Assembly: GCA_900143635.1 (NCBI GenBank)
Contig: FREY01000007.1
Span: forward strand, 152,627-216,626
Direction: 5' to 3'
Length of the DNA: 64,000 nt
DNA from: Rhodobacteraceae bacterium Alg231-04
GTDB lineage: Bacteria > Pseudomonadota > Alphaproteobacteria > Rhodobacterales > Rhodobacteraceae
The notes beneath the pieces are model-generated. The model saw only the letters and a list, made by a program, of their open reading frames with translations. It was not told where the DNA came from and did not search any database. The position numbers were made by a program, and so were the translations under genes. Below, piece by piece: positions 16,891-24,678 of this stretch; positions within the stretch are counted from its first letter, which is position 1, and every line of letters starts with the position of its first letter.

Positions 16891-17682
16891 TCATTCCGCG
16901 CCCTCTTGGGGGTATGAGGCGGGCGCGCGGCCGCCGATGCGGTGGGTCAATGTTTGACCCGCCTTGCGCAGCGCAGTTTGAATTTTCTGTTGCAGTTCGG
17001 GGGTCATACGGGACGACGGCGCGGCAACGGCCAGACCACCGATAGGGCGCTGGTCATGGCCAAATATCGGCACGGCATGGGAATGCACCTCCAGCTCGTA
17101 GGAGCCCACCGTCTGGGCCATGCCACTGGCGCGGAAACTGTCGAGATCGGCGCGGATGCGGTCTGGGTCGGCCGTGGTGCGGTTGGTATGCTGGACCATG
17201 GGGCGCGACAGAACTTCGTCGACAAACTCCGCATCGGAATAGGCCAGAATCACCAGGCCGGAGCTGGTTCCATGGTAGGTGACAACCTGCGCATCATCCA
17301 TGGTGACTTTGGTTGCGTGTTTGGGGGAGTAGGCGTGCGACAGGGTTTGCACACAGTCCTCGTGGCCCAGCGACACGTGGGTTGTCTCACCAGTTTCATC
17401 ACTGAGATCACGCAGGATTCGGCGCGACACAGAGAGGATCGGAACCGAGGCTTCCCGCAGCGCGGCGAGGTGCAAAACTTGCGGGCCAAGCATGTAGGCG
17501 CGGTCGTTTTCGCCCTGTTCAACGAATCCTGCGCCCTGCAATTCGGTCATCATCCGGTAGACAGTTGCCTTATTCATTCCCGACAGTCGCGAGAGATCGC
17601 TCAGCCCGATTTCGGTCTGGTCGGGGCTGAAGTAGTTCAGCAAAGACAAGGCTTTGGTTACCGTTCCCATACCGTGAATCAC
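16891..17682 (-). CDS. IclR family transcriptional regulator
   Basis: A 263-residue regulator with an N-terminal winged helix ('GTVTKALSLLNYFS', 'GLSDLSRLSGMNKATVYRM') and a C-terminal IclR effector domain ('THVSLGHEDCVQTLSHAYSP'). It is divergent from tctC across a 154-bp gap holding a GAACC/GGTTC/GAACC array and probably controls tctCBA-aldh-lyase-kinase, itself, the aminotransferase and the sulfatase-ridA unit. The start codon is GTG at 17682; an alternative ATG at 17670 would shorten it by four residues. Confidence 0.9.
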   Translation of the reverse strand: MIHGMGTVTKALSLLNYFSPDQTEIGLSDLSRLSGMNKATVYRMMTELQGAGFVEQGENDRAYMLGPQVLHLAALREASVPILSVSRRILRDLSDETGETTHVSLGHEDCVQTLSHAYSPKHATKVTMDDAQVVTYHGTSSGLVILAYSDAEFVDEVLSRPMVQHTNRTTADPDRIRADLDSFRASGMAQTVGSYELEVHSHAVPIFGHDQRPIGGLAVAAPSSRMTPELQQKIQTALRKAGQTLTHRIGGRAPASYPQEGAE

Positions 17683-17781
17683 GCTCCCTTAATGATCGGT
17701 TTTCGGGCTGAATTCAGAAAATCACGCACCGTTTATGCATTTTTGTTGACAGATAACGCCCTTGCCTGTCAATCTGTTTTT

Positions 17782-17806
17782 GAACCATCGGTTCGAATAT
17801 TGAACC
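17782..17806. promoter_or_regulatory. Candidate IclR operator in the iclR-tctC divergent promoter
   Basis: GAACC-ATC-GGTTC-GAATATT-GAACC: three alternating half-sites. The last 17 bases (17790-17806, GGTTCGAATATTGAACC) form a palindrome like that at 13120-13136. It is 31 bases before the tctC start. Confidence 0.6.
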
Positions 17807-17836
17807 AACAGCACATGTCCAGTCTGGGAGGACAAC

Positions 17837-18784
17837 ATGAAAATCAAGACCCTTCTGAAAGGTGCGCTGGCCAGCGCCGCCATCGTTGCAAGCGCGGTTT
17901 CTGCGCAAGCCGAATACCCCGAAAAGCCGGTAAGCTTTGTTGTTCCGTTCCCTCCGGGTGACATGGAAGACGTGCTGACCCGCCTGATCGCGGATGAGTT
18001 CCAGAAAGAATACGGCGTTGCGGCGGCTGTGGTGAACAAGCCCGGCGGCGGCGGCGGCCCATTCCCCGGTGCCATCGAAGTGGCGAACGCGCCGGCAGAC
18101 GGCTACACCATCGGCTCCTTCGTGGTTGCGGTTCCGGTCATCGGCCCGAACATCGGTATCCCCGAGCTGAACCCGAACCCGTTCGAGCCGCTCGGCAACT
18201 TCCTGACCTACCCCTTCGTGATCGCCGCCAAAGGTGACGCGCCCTATAAAAACGTGGCAGAGCTGGCCGCCTACTCGAAAGAGAACGACGTGGTTCTTGG
18301 CCACTTTGGCGCACCGCTGGTTCCGACTCGTGTGACCATGGCGCTGGGCGTCAGCCAGGGCATCGAATTCGCTGCGGACTCGGCGTTTGATGCACTGGAC
18401 TGCAACACCCTGGCTTCGGGTGACGCGGATGTGATCAACACCACCCTGCAGCTGATCCTGCCCTGCCTGGACGACGTGACCATCCTGGCTTCCGTCACCG
18501 GCGAGCGTATCTCGCTGACACCGGACGCCCCGACCGTTGCCGAAATCGACCCGGCGCTGGCGCTGTCCCTGTGGAACGGCCTGTTCATTCACAAGGACAC
18601 CCCGGCAGACGTGCGTGAGAAGATCATCGCCGTTGCCAAGAAGGCGATGACCTCGGAAGCAGCGATGAAAATCGCAGGCGACACCGGCGCGCTGGTCTAC
18701 TGGCAGGAAGCGGCTGATGTGGAAGCTCAGATCGTCAAGGACGGCGAGAGCCTGGGCACCATCATGGGCATCCTGAACAACTAA
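17837..18784 (+). CDS. tctC: Tripartite tricarboxylate transporter substrate-binding protein (TctC/BugT)
   Basis: A 315-residue periplasmic binding protein with a Sec signal (cleavage after AQA near residue 25). 'YPEKPVSFVVPFPPGDMEDV' is the start of the mature TctC fold, 'VVNKPGGGGGPFPGAIEVAN' and 'PADGYTIG' are family marks. The ligand-contact stretch PFPPGDMED differs from the usual 'PFxAGGxxD', hinting at an unusual ligand. GGGAGGAC is the ribosome-binding site. A strong terminator follows, so it should be made in excess over TctB and TctA. Confidence 0.93.
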   Translation: MKIKTLLKGALASAAIVASAVSAQAEYPEKPVSFVVPFPPGDMEDVLTRLIADEFQKEYGVAAAVVNKPGGGGGPFPGAIEVANAPADGYTIGSFVVAVPVIGPNIGIPELNPNPFEPLGNFLTYPFVIAAKGDAPYKNVAELAAYSKENDVVLGHFGAPLVPTRVTMALGVSQGIEFAADSAFDALDCNTLASGDADVINTTLQLILPCLDDVTILASVTGERISLTPDAPTVAEIDPALALSLWNGLFIHKDTPADVREKIIAVAKKAMTSEAAMKIAGDTGALVYWQEAADVEAQIVKDGESLGTIMGILNN

Positions 18785-18802
18785 ACGCGAAACGAGCAGT
18801 TG

Positions 18803-18841
18803 CGCCGGCCGGGCATGATGTCCCGGCCGGCGTATTTTTTC
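18803..18841 (+). terminator. Intrinsic terminator between tctC and tctB
   Basis: CGCCGGCCGGG / CCCGGCCGGCG, a perfect 11-bp stem with an 8-base loop, followed by TATTTTTT. Because the next gene is on the same strand, it probably acts as a partial terminator that raises TctC over the membrane subunits. Confidence 0.88.
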
Positions 18842-18869
18842 AGTCCATAGCCTCAGGGGAGAGTGGCTC

Positions 18870-19409
18870 GTGACACATATCAAAACCCTCCAAGATCTAT
18901 TTAAGCGCTATCGGCGCCCCGGCGATCTTGTCTTCGCCGTTCTGTTTTTGCTTTTTGCACTGTTTCTTTTGATTAATCTCGACGGGCAGACCACTTGGGT
19001 CAACCGCACTAAACTGGCAGCACAGCCTGCCTTCTGGCCGACCGTTTCGGTCTGGCTGATGACCATATTTGCCGCGCTGCACCTGTTTGGATCAGTTGTA
19101 TCCCCACGTATCGAGGGCCGTTGGACCGAAGTTATCTTCTGGCTGCGTTCTCTGGAATATGTGGGCTGGTTCCTGATCTATGTGCTTCTGGCACCGATTG
19201 GCGGCTACCTTCTGTCGACCGTTGCTTTCGCGACGCTGCTGGCTTTCCGCCTTGGCTACCGGACGCCCAAAACCTTGGCTGCAGCCGCGGCTTCTGGGTT
19301 TGTCATCGTATTGGTGTTCAAAACCTTCCTGCAAGTGAAGGTGCCGGGCGGCCAGATTTATGAATCTCTGCCTGATGGCCTGCGCGCCTTCATGCTGACG
19401 TATTTCTAA
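18870..19409 (+). CDS. tctB: Tripartite tricarboxylate transporter small membrane subunit TctB
   Basis: A 179-residue inner-membrane protein with about four transmembrane segments: 'LVFAVLFLLFALFLLINL', 'PTVSVWLMTIFAALHLFG', 'WFLIYVLLAPIGGYLLSTVA', and 'AAAAASGFVIVLVFKTFL'. This is the usual length and topology for TctB. The start is GTG at 18870 with AGGGGAGAG upstream. TctA begins 10 bases downstream. Confidence 0.9.
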   Translation: MTHIKTLQDLFKRYRRPGDLVFAVLFLLFALFLLINLDGQTTWVNRTKLAAQPAFWPTVSVWLMTIFAALHLFGSVVSPRIEGRWTEVIFWLRSLEYVGWFLIYVLLAPIGGYLLSTVAFATLLAFRLGYRTPKTLAAAAASGFVIVLVFKTFLQVKVPGGQIYESLPDGLRAFMLTYF

Positions 19410-19419
19410 GGAGATCCCA

Positions 19420-20943
19420 ATGGAAGCCTTGCTCTCTGGCATTGAACTGCTTGCCCGCTGGGATGTGGTTGCCGCGCTGCTGGTCGGTTCGATCGGCGGC
19501 GTGATGATCGGCTCGATCCCCGGCGTTGGCCCGGCGGTTGCCATCGCCATCCTGCTGCCTGCAACATTTTCGATGGAGCCCATTGTCGGTCTCACCATGT
19601 TGTTGGGCATCTACGGCTCCTCCATGTATGGCGGCGCGCTACCCGCTATTCTTATCAATACGCCCGGCACCGCGACAAACGCGCTGACGACCTACGATGG
19701 ATACCCGATGACCAAGGCCGGGCAGGCGCGTCGCGCCCTTGCCCTTGCCTATTCGGCGTCCTTCTTTGGCGGTGTCTTCGCGATCATCTGTCTGATCTTC
19801 CTGTCGCCGCTGCTGGCGCTGGTGGCGCCGCATTTTGGCAGCCGCGAGATTTTTCTGGCCGCACTACTGGGTCTTATCCTGGTCATTCTAGCGCATCGGG
19901 GGCAGATTTTTGCAGCGGGTATGCTGGCCGCATTTGGCATGTTCCTGAATTCGGTCGGGATGGAGCCGGTGAAATACACCCGCCGCTTCACCTTCGACCA
20001 AAACTGGTTGGTTGGCGGTGTCGACCTGATCGTGGTGGTTCTGGGTCTCTTCGCGCTCAGCCAGGCCTTCCTGCTGCTGGCCGACAAAGACTCCGCACCC
20101 GAAGCGCAGCCGATTTCCGGCTCCATGTGGGGCGGCATGAAAGAGATTTTCGGTCTCAAACGGGTCGCAACCGCGGCGTCCGGCTTTGGTGTGGTCATGG
20201 GGATGATCCCGGGGGTTGGTGAATTCACCGCCCAGTTCATGTCCTACACCTATGCGCAGAAGACTTCGAAAAAGCCCGAGCTGTTCGGCAAAGGCTCACC
20301 CGAAGGTCTGGTTGCATCTGAGGCTGCGAACAACGCGGTTCCCGGTGCGGCGATGATCCCGCTTTTGGCGCTTGGCATTCCGGGCGAGGCGCTGACGGCG
20401 ATGATGCTGTCGGTCTTCTATGTCCACAACGTCGTGCCGGGTCCGCAGCTGTTCCAGAACAATCTGGACTTTGTCTACGCGCTCTATATCGCGATGATCC
20501 TGCTCAACGTGATCGTGCTGATCTTCCTGATCTCTTCCACCAATGCGTTGGTGAAGGTGATCACGATCCCAACACGGTTCCTTGGTGTGATCATCCTGAC
20601 GCTCAGCTTCATTGGCGTATATTCCTTGCGCAACTCGGTCACCGACTGTGCCGTTGCGGCAGGGTTTGGTGTGCTGGGTCTGGTGCTGAAACGTCTGAAC
20701 CTGCCGATCGTTCCGATCATTCTGGGCATGGTTCTTGGCGGCATCATGGAAGTGAAACTGCGCAGCGCCATGGCACGGGTGAAGTCTCCGCTTGATTTCA
20801 TCGACCGTCCGATCGCCGCCATTCTGGCCGCACTTCTGGTCCTGATCATTCTGATGCACCTGCGCACCCTGATCCGCGAATATCGCACCGGTCTGGGCGA
20901 GGCAGAGCAAGACCACGACCTTCATGACACTCAAATGAGGTAA
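19420..20943 (+). CDS. tctA: Tripartite tricarboxylate transporter large membrane subunit TctA
   Basis: A 507-residue polytopic permease with about 12 transmembrane segments. Family marks are 'GVMIGSIPGVGPAVAIAILL' and 'GVVMGMIPGVGEFTAQFMSY' (the two GxxPGVG repeats) and 'SYTYAQKTSKKPELFGKGSP'. It uses the proton or sodium gradient to move the TctC-bound solute inward. GGAGATCCCA lies before the ATG. Its stop precedes the aldehyde dehydrogenase gene by 8 bases. Confidence 0.95.
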   Translation: MEALLSGIELLARWDVVAALLVGSIGGVMIGSIPGVGPAVAIAILLPATFSMEPIVGLTMLLGIYGSSMYGGALPAILINTPGTATNALTTYDGYPMTKAGQARRALALAYSASFFGGVFAIICLIFLSPLLALVAPHFGSREIFLAALLGLILVILAHRGQIFAAGMLAAFGMFLNSVGMEPVKYTRRFTFDQNWLVGGVDLIVVVLGLFALSQAFLLLADKDSAPEAQPISGSMWGGMKEIFGLKRVATAASGFGVVMGMIPGVGEFTAQFMSYTYAQKTSKKPELFGKGSPEGLVASEAANNAVPGAAMIPLLALGIPGEALTAMMLSVFYVHNVVPGPQLFQNNLDFVYALYIAMILLNVIVLIFLISSTNALVKVITIPTRFLGVIILTLSFIGVYSLRNSVTDCAVAAGFGVLGLVLKRLNLPIVPIILGMVLGGIMEVKLRSAMARVKSPLDFIDRPIAAILAALLVLIILMHLRTLIREYRTGLGEAEQDHDLHDTQMR

Positions 20944-20951
20944 CTAAGACT

Positions 20952-22436
20952 ATGGTGGATCAATCCCGGATCGACACCCTGCGCGCGGCCCCTGTGGCCG
21001 CCCGCAAACTTCTGATCGATGGCAAATGGCAGGAGGGCGAAGGCCGTCCGGGTGAGGTGACCTCGCCCATTGACGGCACGCATCTGACGACGCTGGAAAG
21101 CGCCTCTTCCAATGACGTGGACCGTGCGGTTGCTGCCGCCCGTGCCGCGTTTGAGGACGGGCGTTGGTCCAAGCAGCCCCCCGCAGCCCGCAAGCGCGTG
21201 CTGCACGCCATTGCCGACCGCATCCAGGCCGAGGCCGTGGAGCTTGCGGTTCTGGGGATCCGCGACAATGGCACCGAATTCGGCATGGCGATCAACGCCG
21301 AGCCGGGATCGGCTGCCGGCACCTTCCGCTATTATGCGGAAGCGCTTGATAAAGTGGCGGGCGAAGTTGCCCCCACACCTGAAAATATCCTTGGCCTTGT
21401 CCATCACGCGCCGGTTGGCGTGGTGGGTGCTATTGTGCCGTGGAACTTCCCACTGATGATCGGTGCGTGGAAACTGGCGCCTGCACTGGCGCTGGGCAAC
21501 TCGGTTGTTCTGAAGCCTGCCGAAAGCGCGTCTCTGTCGCTGCTGCGTCTTGCGGAAATCTGCCTTGAATGCGGCTTGCCCGAAGGCGTCTTCAACGTCG
21601 TCACCGGCCCCGGTTCGGAAACCGGCAACGCCATCGCGCATCATATGGACATCGACGTGCTGGCCTTCACCGGTTCCGGCCCCACTGGTCGTCGTCTGAT
21701 GGAAGCTTCGGCGCGGTCGAACCTCAAGCGCGTCTATCTGGAGCTGGGCGGCAAATCCCCCAACATCATTTTCCCCGATGCGCCCAATCTGGCGCAGGCC
21801 GCAAAGGTGTCCGCCATGGGGATCTTCCGCAATTCGGGCCAGGTCTGCGTTGCCGCCTCGCGTTTGCTGGTCCACGCCGACATCCACGATGAATTTGTTG
21901 CCATGGTGCAGGCCGAAGCCGAGGCCCTGCGCGTCGGTGATCCGCTGGACCTGAACAATCAGGTCGGCGCGGTGCACTCCGAGACCCAGCTGGCGCATGA
22001 CCTGTCCTTCATGGACAAGGCCGTGGCCGAAGGTGGTGAAATCGTCACCGGCGGTAAGCGCATCCTTGAAGAAACCGGCGGCACCTATATGGCCCCGACC
22101 ATCATTGCGGGCGTCGAGCGGGACCACAACGTCTTCCAGAACGAGGTCTTTGGCCCGGTTTTGGCCGTATCCCGTTTTAAAACCGAGGAAGAAGCGATTT
22201 CGCTGGCCAATGCCACTGACTTTGGCCTGTCCTCGGCGGTTTGGACGTCGGATCTCAGCCGTGCGCACCGTTGTGTGGCGGGTATTCGTGCGGGTCTGGT
22301 GCATGTGAACACCTATGGTGGCGCGGATAATACCGTACCACTGGGCGGCGTTGGTCAATCCGGCAACGGCCATGACAAATCGATGCATGCTTTCGACAAA
22401 TACGCTGACCTCAAAGCGGCATGGATCCAGCTGTGA
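20952..22436 (+). CDS. NAD(P)-dependent aldehyde dehydrogenase
   Basis: A 494-residue ALDH-superfamily enzyme. Catalytic Cys299 (FRNSGQVCVAAS) and Glu264 (YLELGGKSPN) are present, with 'IVPWNFPLMIGAWKLAPALA' for the cofactor fold. It is nearest to betaine-aldehyde / gamma-aminobutyraldehyde dehydrogenases. Placed just before an AGXT2L-type phospho-lyase that would make an aldehyde, it most likely oxidises that aldehyde to a carboxylic acid. It overlaps the next gene by 16 bases (or 4 if that gene uses GTG 22433). Confidence 0.93.
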   Translation: MVDQSRIDTLRAAPVAARKLLIDGKWQEGEGRPGEVTSPIDGTHLTTLESASSNDVDRAVAAARAAFEDGRWSKQPPAARKRVLHAIADRIQAEAVELAVLGIRDNGTEFGMAINAEPGSAAGTFRYYAEALDKVAGEVAPTPENILGLVHHAPVGVVGAIVPWNFPLMIGAWKLAPALALGNSVVLKPAESASLSLLRLAEICLECGLPEGVFNVVTGPGSETGNAIAHHMDIDVLAFTGSGPTGRRLMEASARSNLKRVYLELGGKSPNIIFPDAPNLAQAAKVSAMGIFRNSGQVCVAASRLLVHADIHDEFVAMVQAEAEALRVGDPLDLNNQVGAVHSETQLAHDLSFMDKAVAEGGEIVTGGKRILEETGGTYMAPTIIAGVERDHNVFQNEVFGPVLAVSRFKTEEEAISLANATDFGLSSAVWTSDLSRAHRCVAGIRAGLVHVNTYGGADNTVPLGGVGQSGNGHDKSMHAFDKYADLKAAWIQL

Positions 22437-23731
22437 CCGCAACGACCCAAGATCTGATGGCGCGCCGGGCAAAGCTGCTCGGCCCCAACATCCCCACCTT
22501 CTATGAGGAGCCCGTTCACATGGTGAAGGGCGAGGGGGTCTGGGTCTGGGACGCAGAGGGACGCAAGTACCTCGACTGCTACAACAACGTGCCCCATGTG
22601 GGGCACTGCCACCCTAAGGTGGTGGAGACCATCGCAAAACAGGCCGCCACGCTGAACACGCACACGCGCTACCCGCACGCGGGCATCCTCGACTATGTGG
22701 AGGCGCTGACCGACACGTTTGACGATCCGCTGAACACCGCGATCATGACCTGCACGGGCTCCGAGGCAAACGACATTGCCCTGCGCATGGCGCAGGCGGT
22801 GACTGGCAATATGGGGGTGATCGCCTCTGATCAAACCTATCACGGCAACACTGTCGCCGTGTCTCAGCTCAGCCGTACCAACCCGCCGCCGGGCGGGTTT
22901 TGGGACCATATGGCCTTTGTGCCGGCCCCGGACAGCTACCGCCCCCTTGGCGGTGAGGGCGGCATGGCCCATGCACAGGCCTTTGCGGATGAGGTGCAAA
23001 AACAGATTGATGCGCTGGCCGAACGTGGCCATGGGCTCAGCTGCCTGATCATCTGTCCCTACTTCGCCAACGAAGGCTTCCCGGATCTGGAGCAGGGCTG
23101 GCTTGCGCCTGCCATTGAGAAGGTCCGCGCCGCAGGCGGCATTGTCATCGCCGATGAAGTGCAGCCCGGTTTCGGCCGTGTCGGCTCGCATTTCTGGGGC
23201 CACCAGCGGGCAGGGTTCACGCCGGACGTGGTGACGCTGGGCAAGCCGATGGCCAATGGCCACCCGGTGGGCGGTGTTGTGACCTCGATGGAGGTGATGA
23301 GCGCCTTTCGCAACTCCTTCAAGTATTTCAACACGTTCGGCGGCAACCCCGTCTCGGCAGCTGCCGCGATGGCGACGCTGAAAGTGGTGCAGGAGGAAGG
23401 CTTGCAGCAAAACGCGCTGGAGGTCGGCAACTACGCCCGCGAGGGCCTGCGCAAGCTGGCAGAAACCCACGCCTGCATCGGTGATGTGCGCGGCTCGGGC
23501 CTGTTCTTCGGGGCTGAGATGGTGCTGGACCGTGCCACAAAAGAGCCGGCAGCGGCATTTGTCAAACGTGTCGCCAATGGCATGCGCCAGAAGGGCGTGC
23601 TGCTGAACTTCCTCGGTGTGAACTACAACGCCCTGAAGATCCGCCCGCCCATGTGCGTCAGCCGTGAAAACGCCGACCTGATGCTGGAAACACTGGATCA
23701 GGTGCTGACAGAGACACCGCTGGAACCATGA
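22421..23731 (+). CDS. AGXT2L-type PLP phospho-lyase (amino-alcohol phosphate phospho-lyase family)
   Basis: A 436-residue class III PLP enzyme. The PLP lysine is Lys275 (VTLGKPMANGHPV) and Asp245 (IADEVQPGFGRVGSHFW) holds the cofactor ring. The blocks 'LDCYNNVPHVGHCHPKVV', 'KYFNTFGGNPVS' and 'LKIRPPMCVS' match the animal ethanolamine-phosphate and phosphohydroxylysine phospho-lyases as I recall them, not ordinary aminotransferases. That family removes phosphate and ammonia from a phosphorylated amino alcohol to give an aldehyde. The gene sits between an aldehyde dehydrogenase and an APH-type kinase, which fits that chemistry. The substrate could be ethanolamine, 1-amino-2-propanol, hydroxylysine or another amino alcohol phosphate. 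GTG 22433 is an alternative start. Confidence 0.8.
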   Translation: MDPAVTATTQDLMARRAKLLGPNIPTFYEEPVHMVKGEGVWVWDAEGRKYLDCYNNVPHVGHCHPKVVETIAKQAATLNTHTRYPHAGILDYVEALTDTFDDPLNTAIMTCTGSEANDIALRMAQAVTGNMGVIASDQTYHGNTVAVSQLSRTNPPPGGFWDHMAFVPAPDSYRPLGGEGGMAHAQAFADEVQKQIDALAERGHGLSCLIICPYFANEGFPDLEQGWLAPAIEKVRAAGGIVIADEVQPGFGRVGSHFWGHQRAGFTPDVVTLGKPMANGHPVGGVVTSMEVMSAFRNSFKYFNTFGGNPVSAAAAMATLKVVQEEGLQQNALEVGNYAREGLRKLAETHACIGDVRGSGLFFGAEMVLDRATKEPAAAFVKRVANGMRQKGVLLNFLGVNYNALKIRPPMCVSRENADLMLETLDQVLTETPLEP

Positions 23732-24663
23732 GCAGGGACGTGCAGGCAGCGCTCGCCCTTTGGGGCATGGAAGGCGCATCCGCCCGGCTGATCGCAGAGC
23801 GCGAGAATTCGGTTTGGAAGGTAGACCATGAAGGCAGCGCCTATGCGCTGCGCTTCCACCGCCCCGGCTATCGCAACCCGGCAGAGTTGCAATCCGAACT
23901 GCAGTGGATGGCGATGCTGGCGGAAGGCGGCGTGTCGGTGCCGCGCCCGATCCCGCTTCTGGCAGGGGGCTTTACCGGCATGAAGGGGGAGCAGGCGATG
24001 AGCATGCTCACCTGGATGGGTGGTGCACCCATCGGGGAGGCGGGCGCGCTGTTTGACACCTCCGATCCGCGCGCGCTGGCTGTTTCGGTGGGGCGCGAGA
24101 TGGCCCGGATGCATGACCTGACCGACGCCTGGGAACTGCCCGAAGACTTCACCCGCCCCGACTGGCGGCGCGAAGGCCTGCTGAGCGAGGACCCGCTCTG
24201 GGGCCGGTTCTGGGAGCATCCCGACCTGACCCCGGCGCAGCGGGATTTGTTTCTGCAGGCCCGCGCCAAGGCGGATGCGCGTCTGCGCGACACGGGCGAT
24301 GCGCTGGATCAGGGGCTGATCCACGCGGATCTGCTGTGTGAAAACGTGATGCTAGACGCGGGCCGGCCGGTGTTCATCGACTTTGACGATGCCGTCATTG
24401 GCTACCGCGATTTCGAGCTGGCCACCTTCCTGAAGAAATCCATGCACCAGCCTTATTTCGCAGAGATGCGTGCGGGCGTTCTGGAGGGCTACAGCGCCCG
24501 CCGTGTGGTGACAGAGGATGCGCTGGACTTTGCGCTGCTGCTGCGCGCGCTGACATACCCCGGCTGGATCATCTCCCGGCTGGATGAACCGGGCAATGCA
24601 GAACGCTCTGCCCGACAGCTGGCCCAGGCACTGGAGCTGGCGGAGACATTTGTGACGACGTAA
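23728..24663 (+). CDS. APH-family small-molecule kinase (hydroxylysine kinase / homoserine kinase II-like)
   Basis: A 311-residue protein-kinase-like phosphotransferase. 'GLIHADLLCENVML' supplies His199, Asp201 and Asn206 of the catalytic loop and 'VFIDFDDAVIG' the DFD metal motif (218-220). The N-lobe has 'ENSVWKVDHEGSAYALRFHR'. It is of the homoserine kinase II / hydroxylysine kinase type, not the antibiotic-resistance type. It overlaps the phospho-lyase gene by 4 bases (ATGA), so I infer that it makes the phosphorylated amino alcohol that the lyase cleaves. Confidence 0.82.
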   Translation: MSRDVQAALALWGMEGASARLIAERENSVWKVDHEGSAYALRFHRPGYRNPAELQSELQWMAMLAEGGVSVPRPIPLLAGGFTGMKGEQAMSMLTWMGGAPIGEAGALFDTSDPRALAVSVGREMARMHDLTDAWELPEDFTRPDWRREGLLSEDPLWGRFWEHPDLTPAQRDLFLQARAKADARLRDTGDALDQGLIHADLLCENVMLDAGRPVFIDFDDAVIGYRDFELATFLKKSMHQPYFAEMRAGVLEGYSARRVVTEDALDFALLLRALTYPGWIISRLDEPGNAERSARQLAQALELAETFVTT

Positions 24664-24678
24664 CGAGGAGAGACTTCC

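Noticed and set aside
17790..17800. GGTTCGAAT, resembling a tRNA T-loop
   Set aside because: No cloverleaf can be built around it; it belongs to the operator-like palindrome in the iclR-tctC gap.
20931..22472. A 513-codon minus-strand frame opposite the aldehyde dehydrogenase
   Set aside because: Codon-shadow of the ALDH; no recognisable motif.
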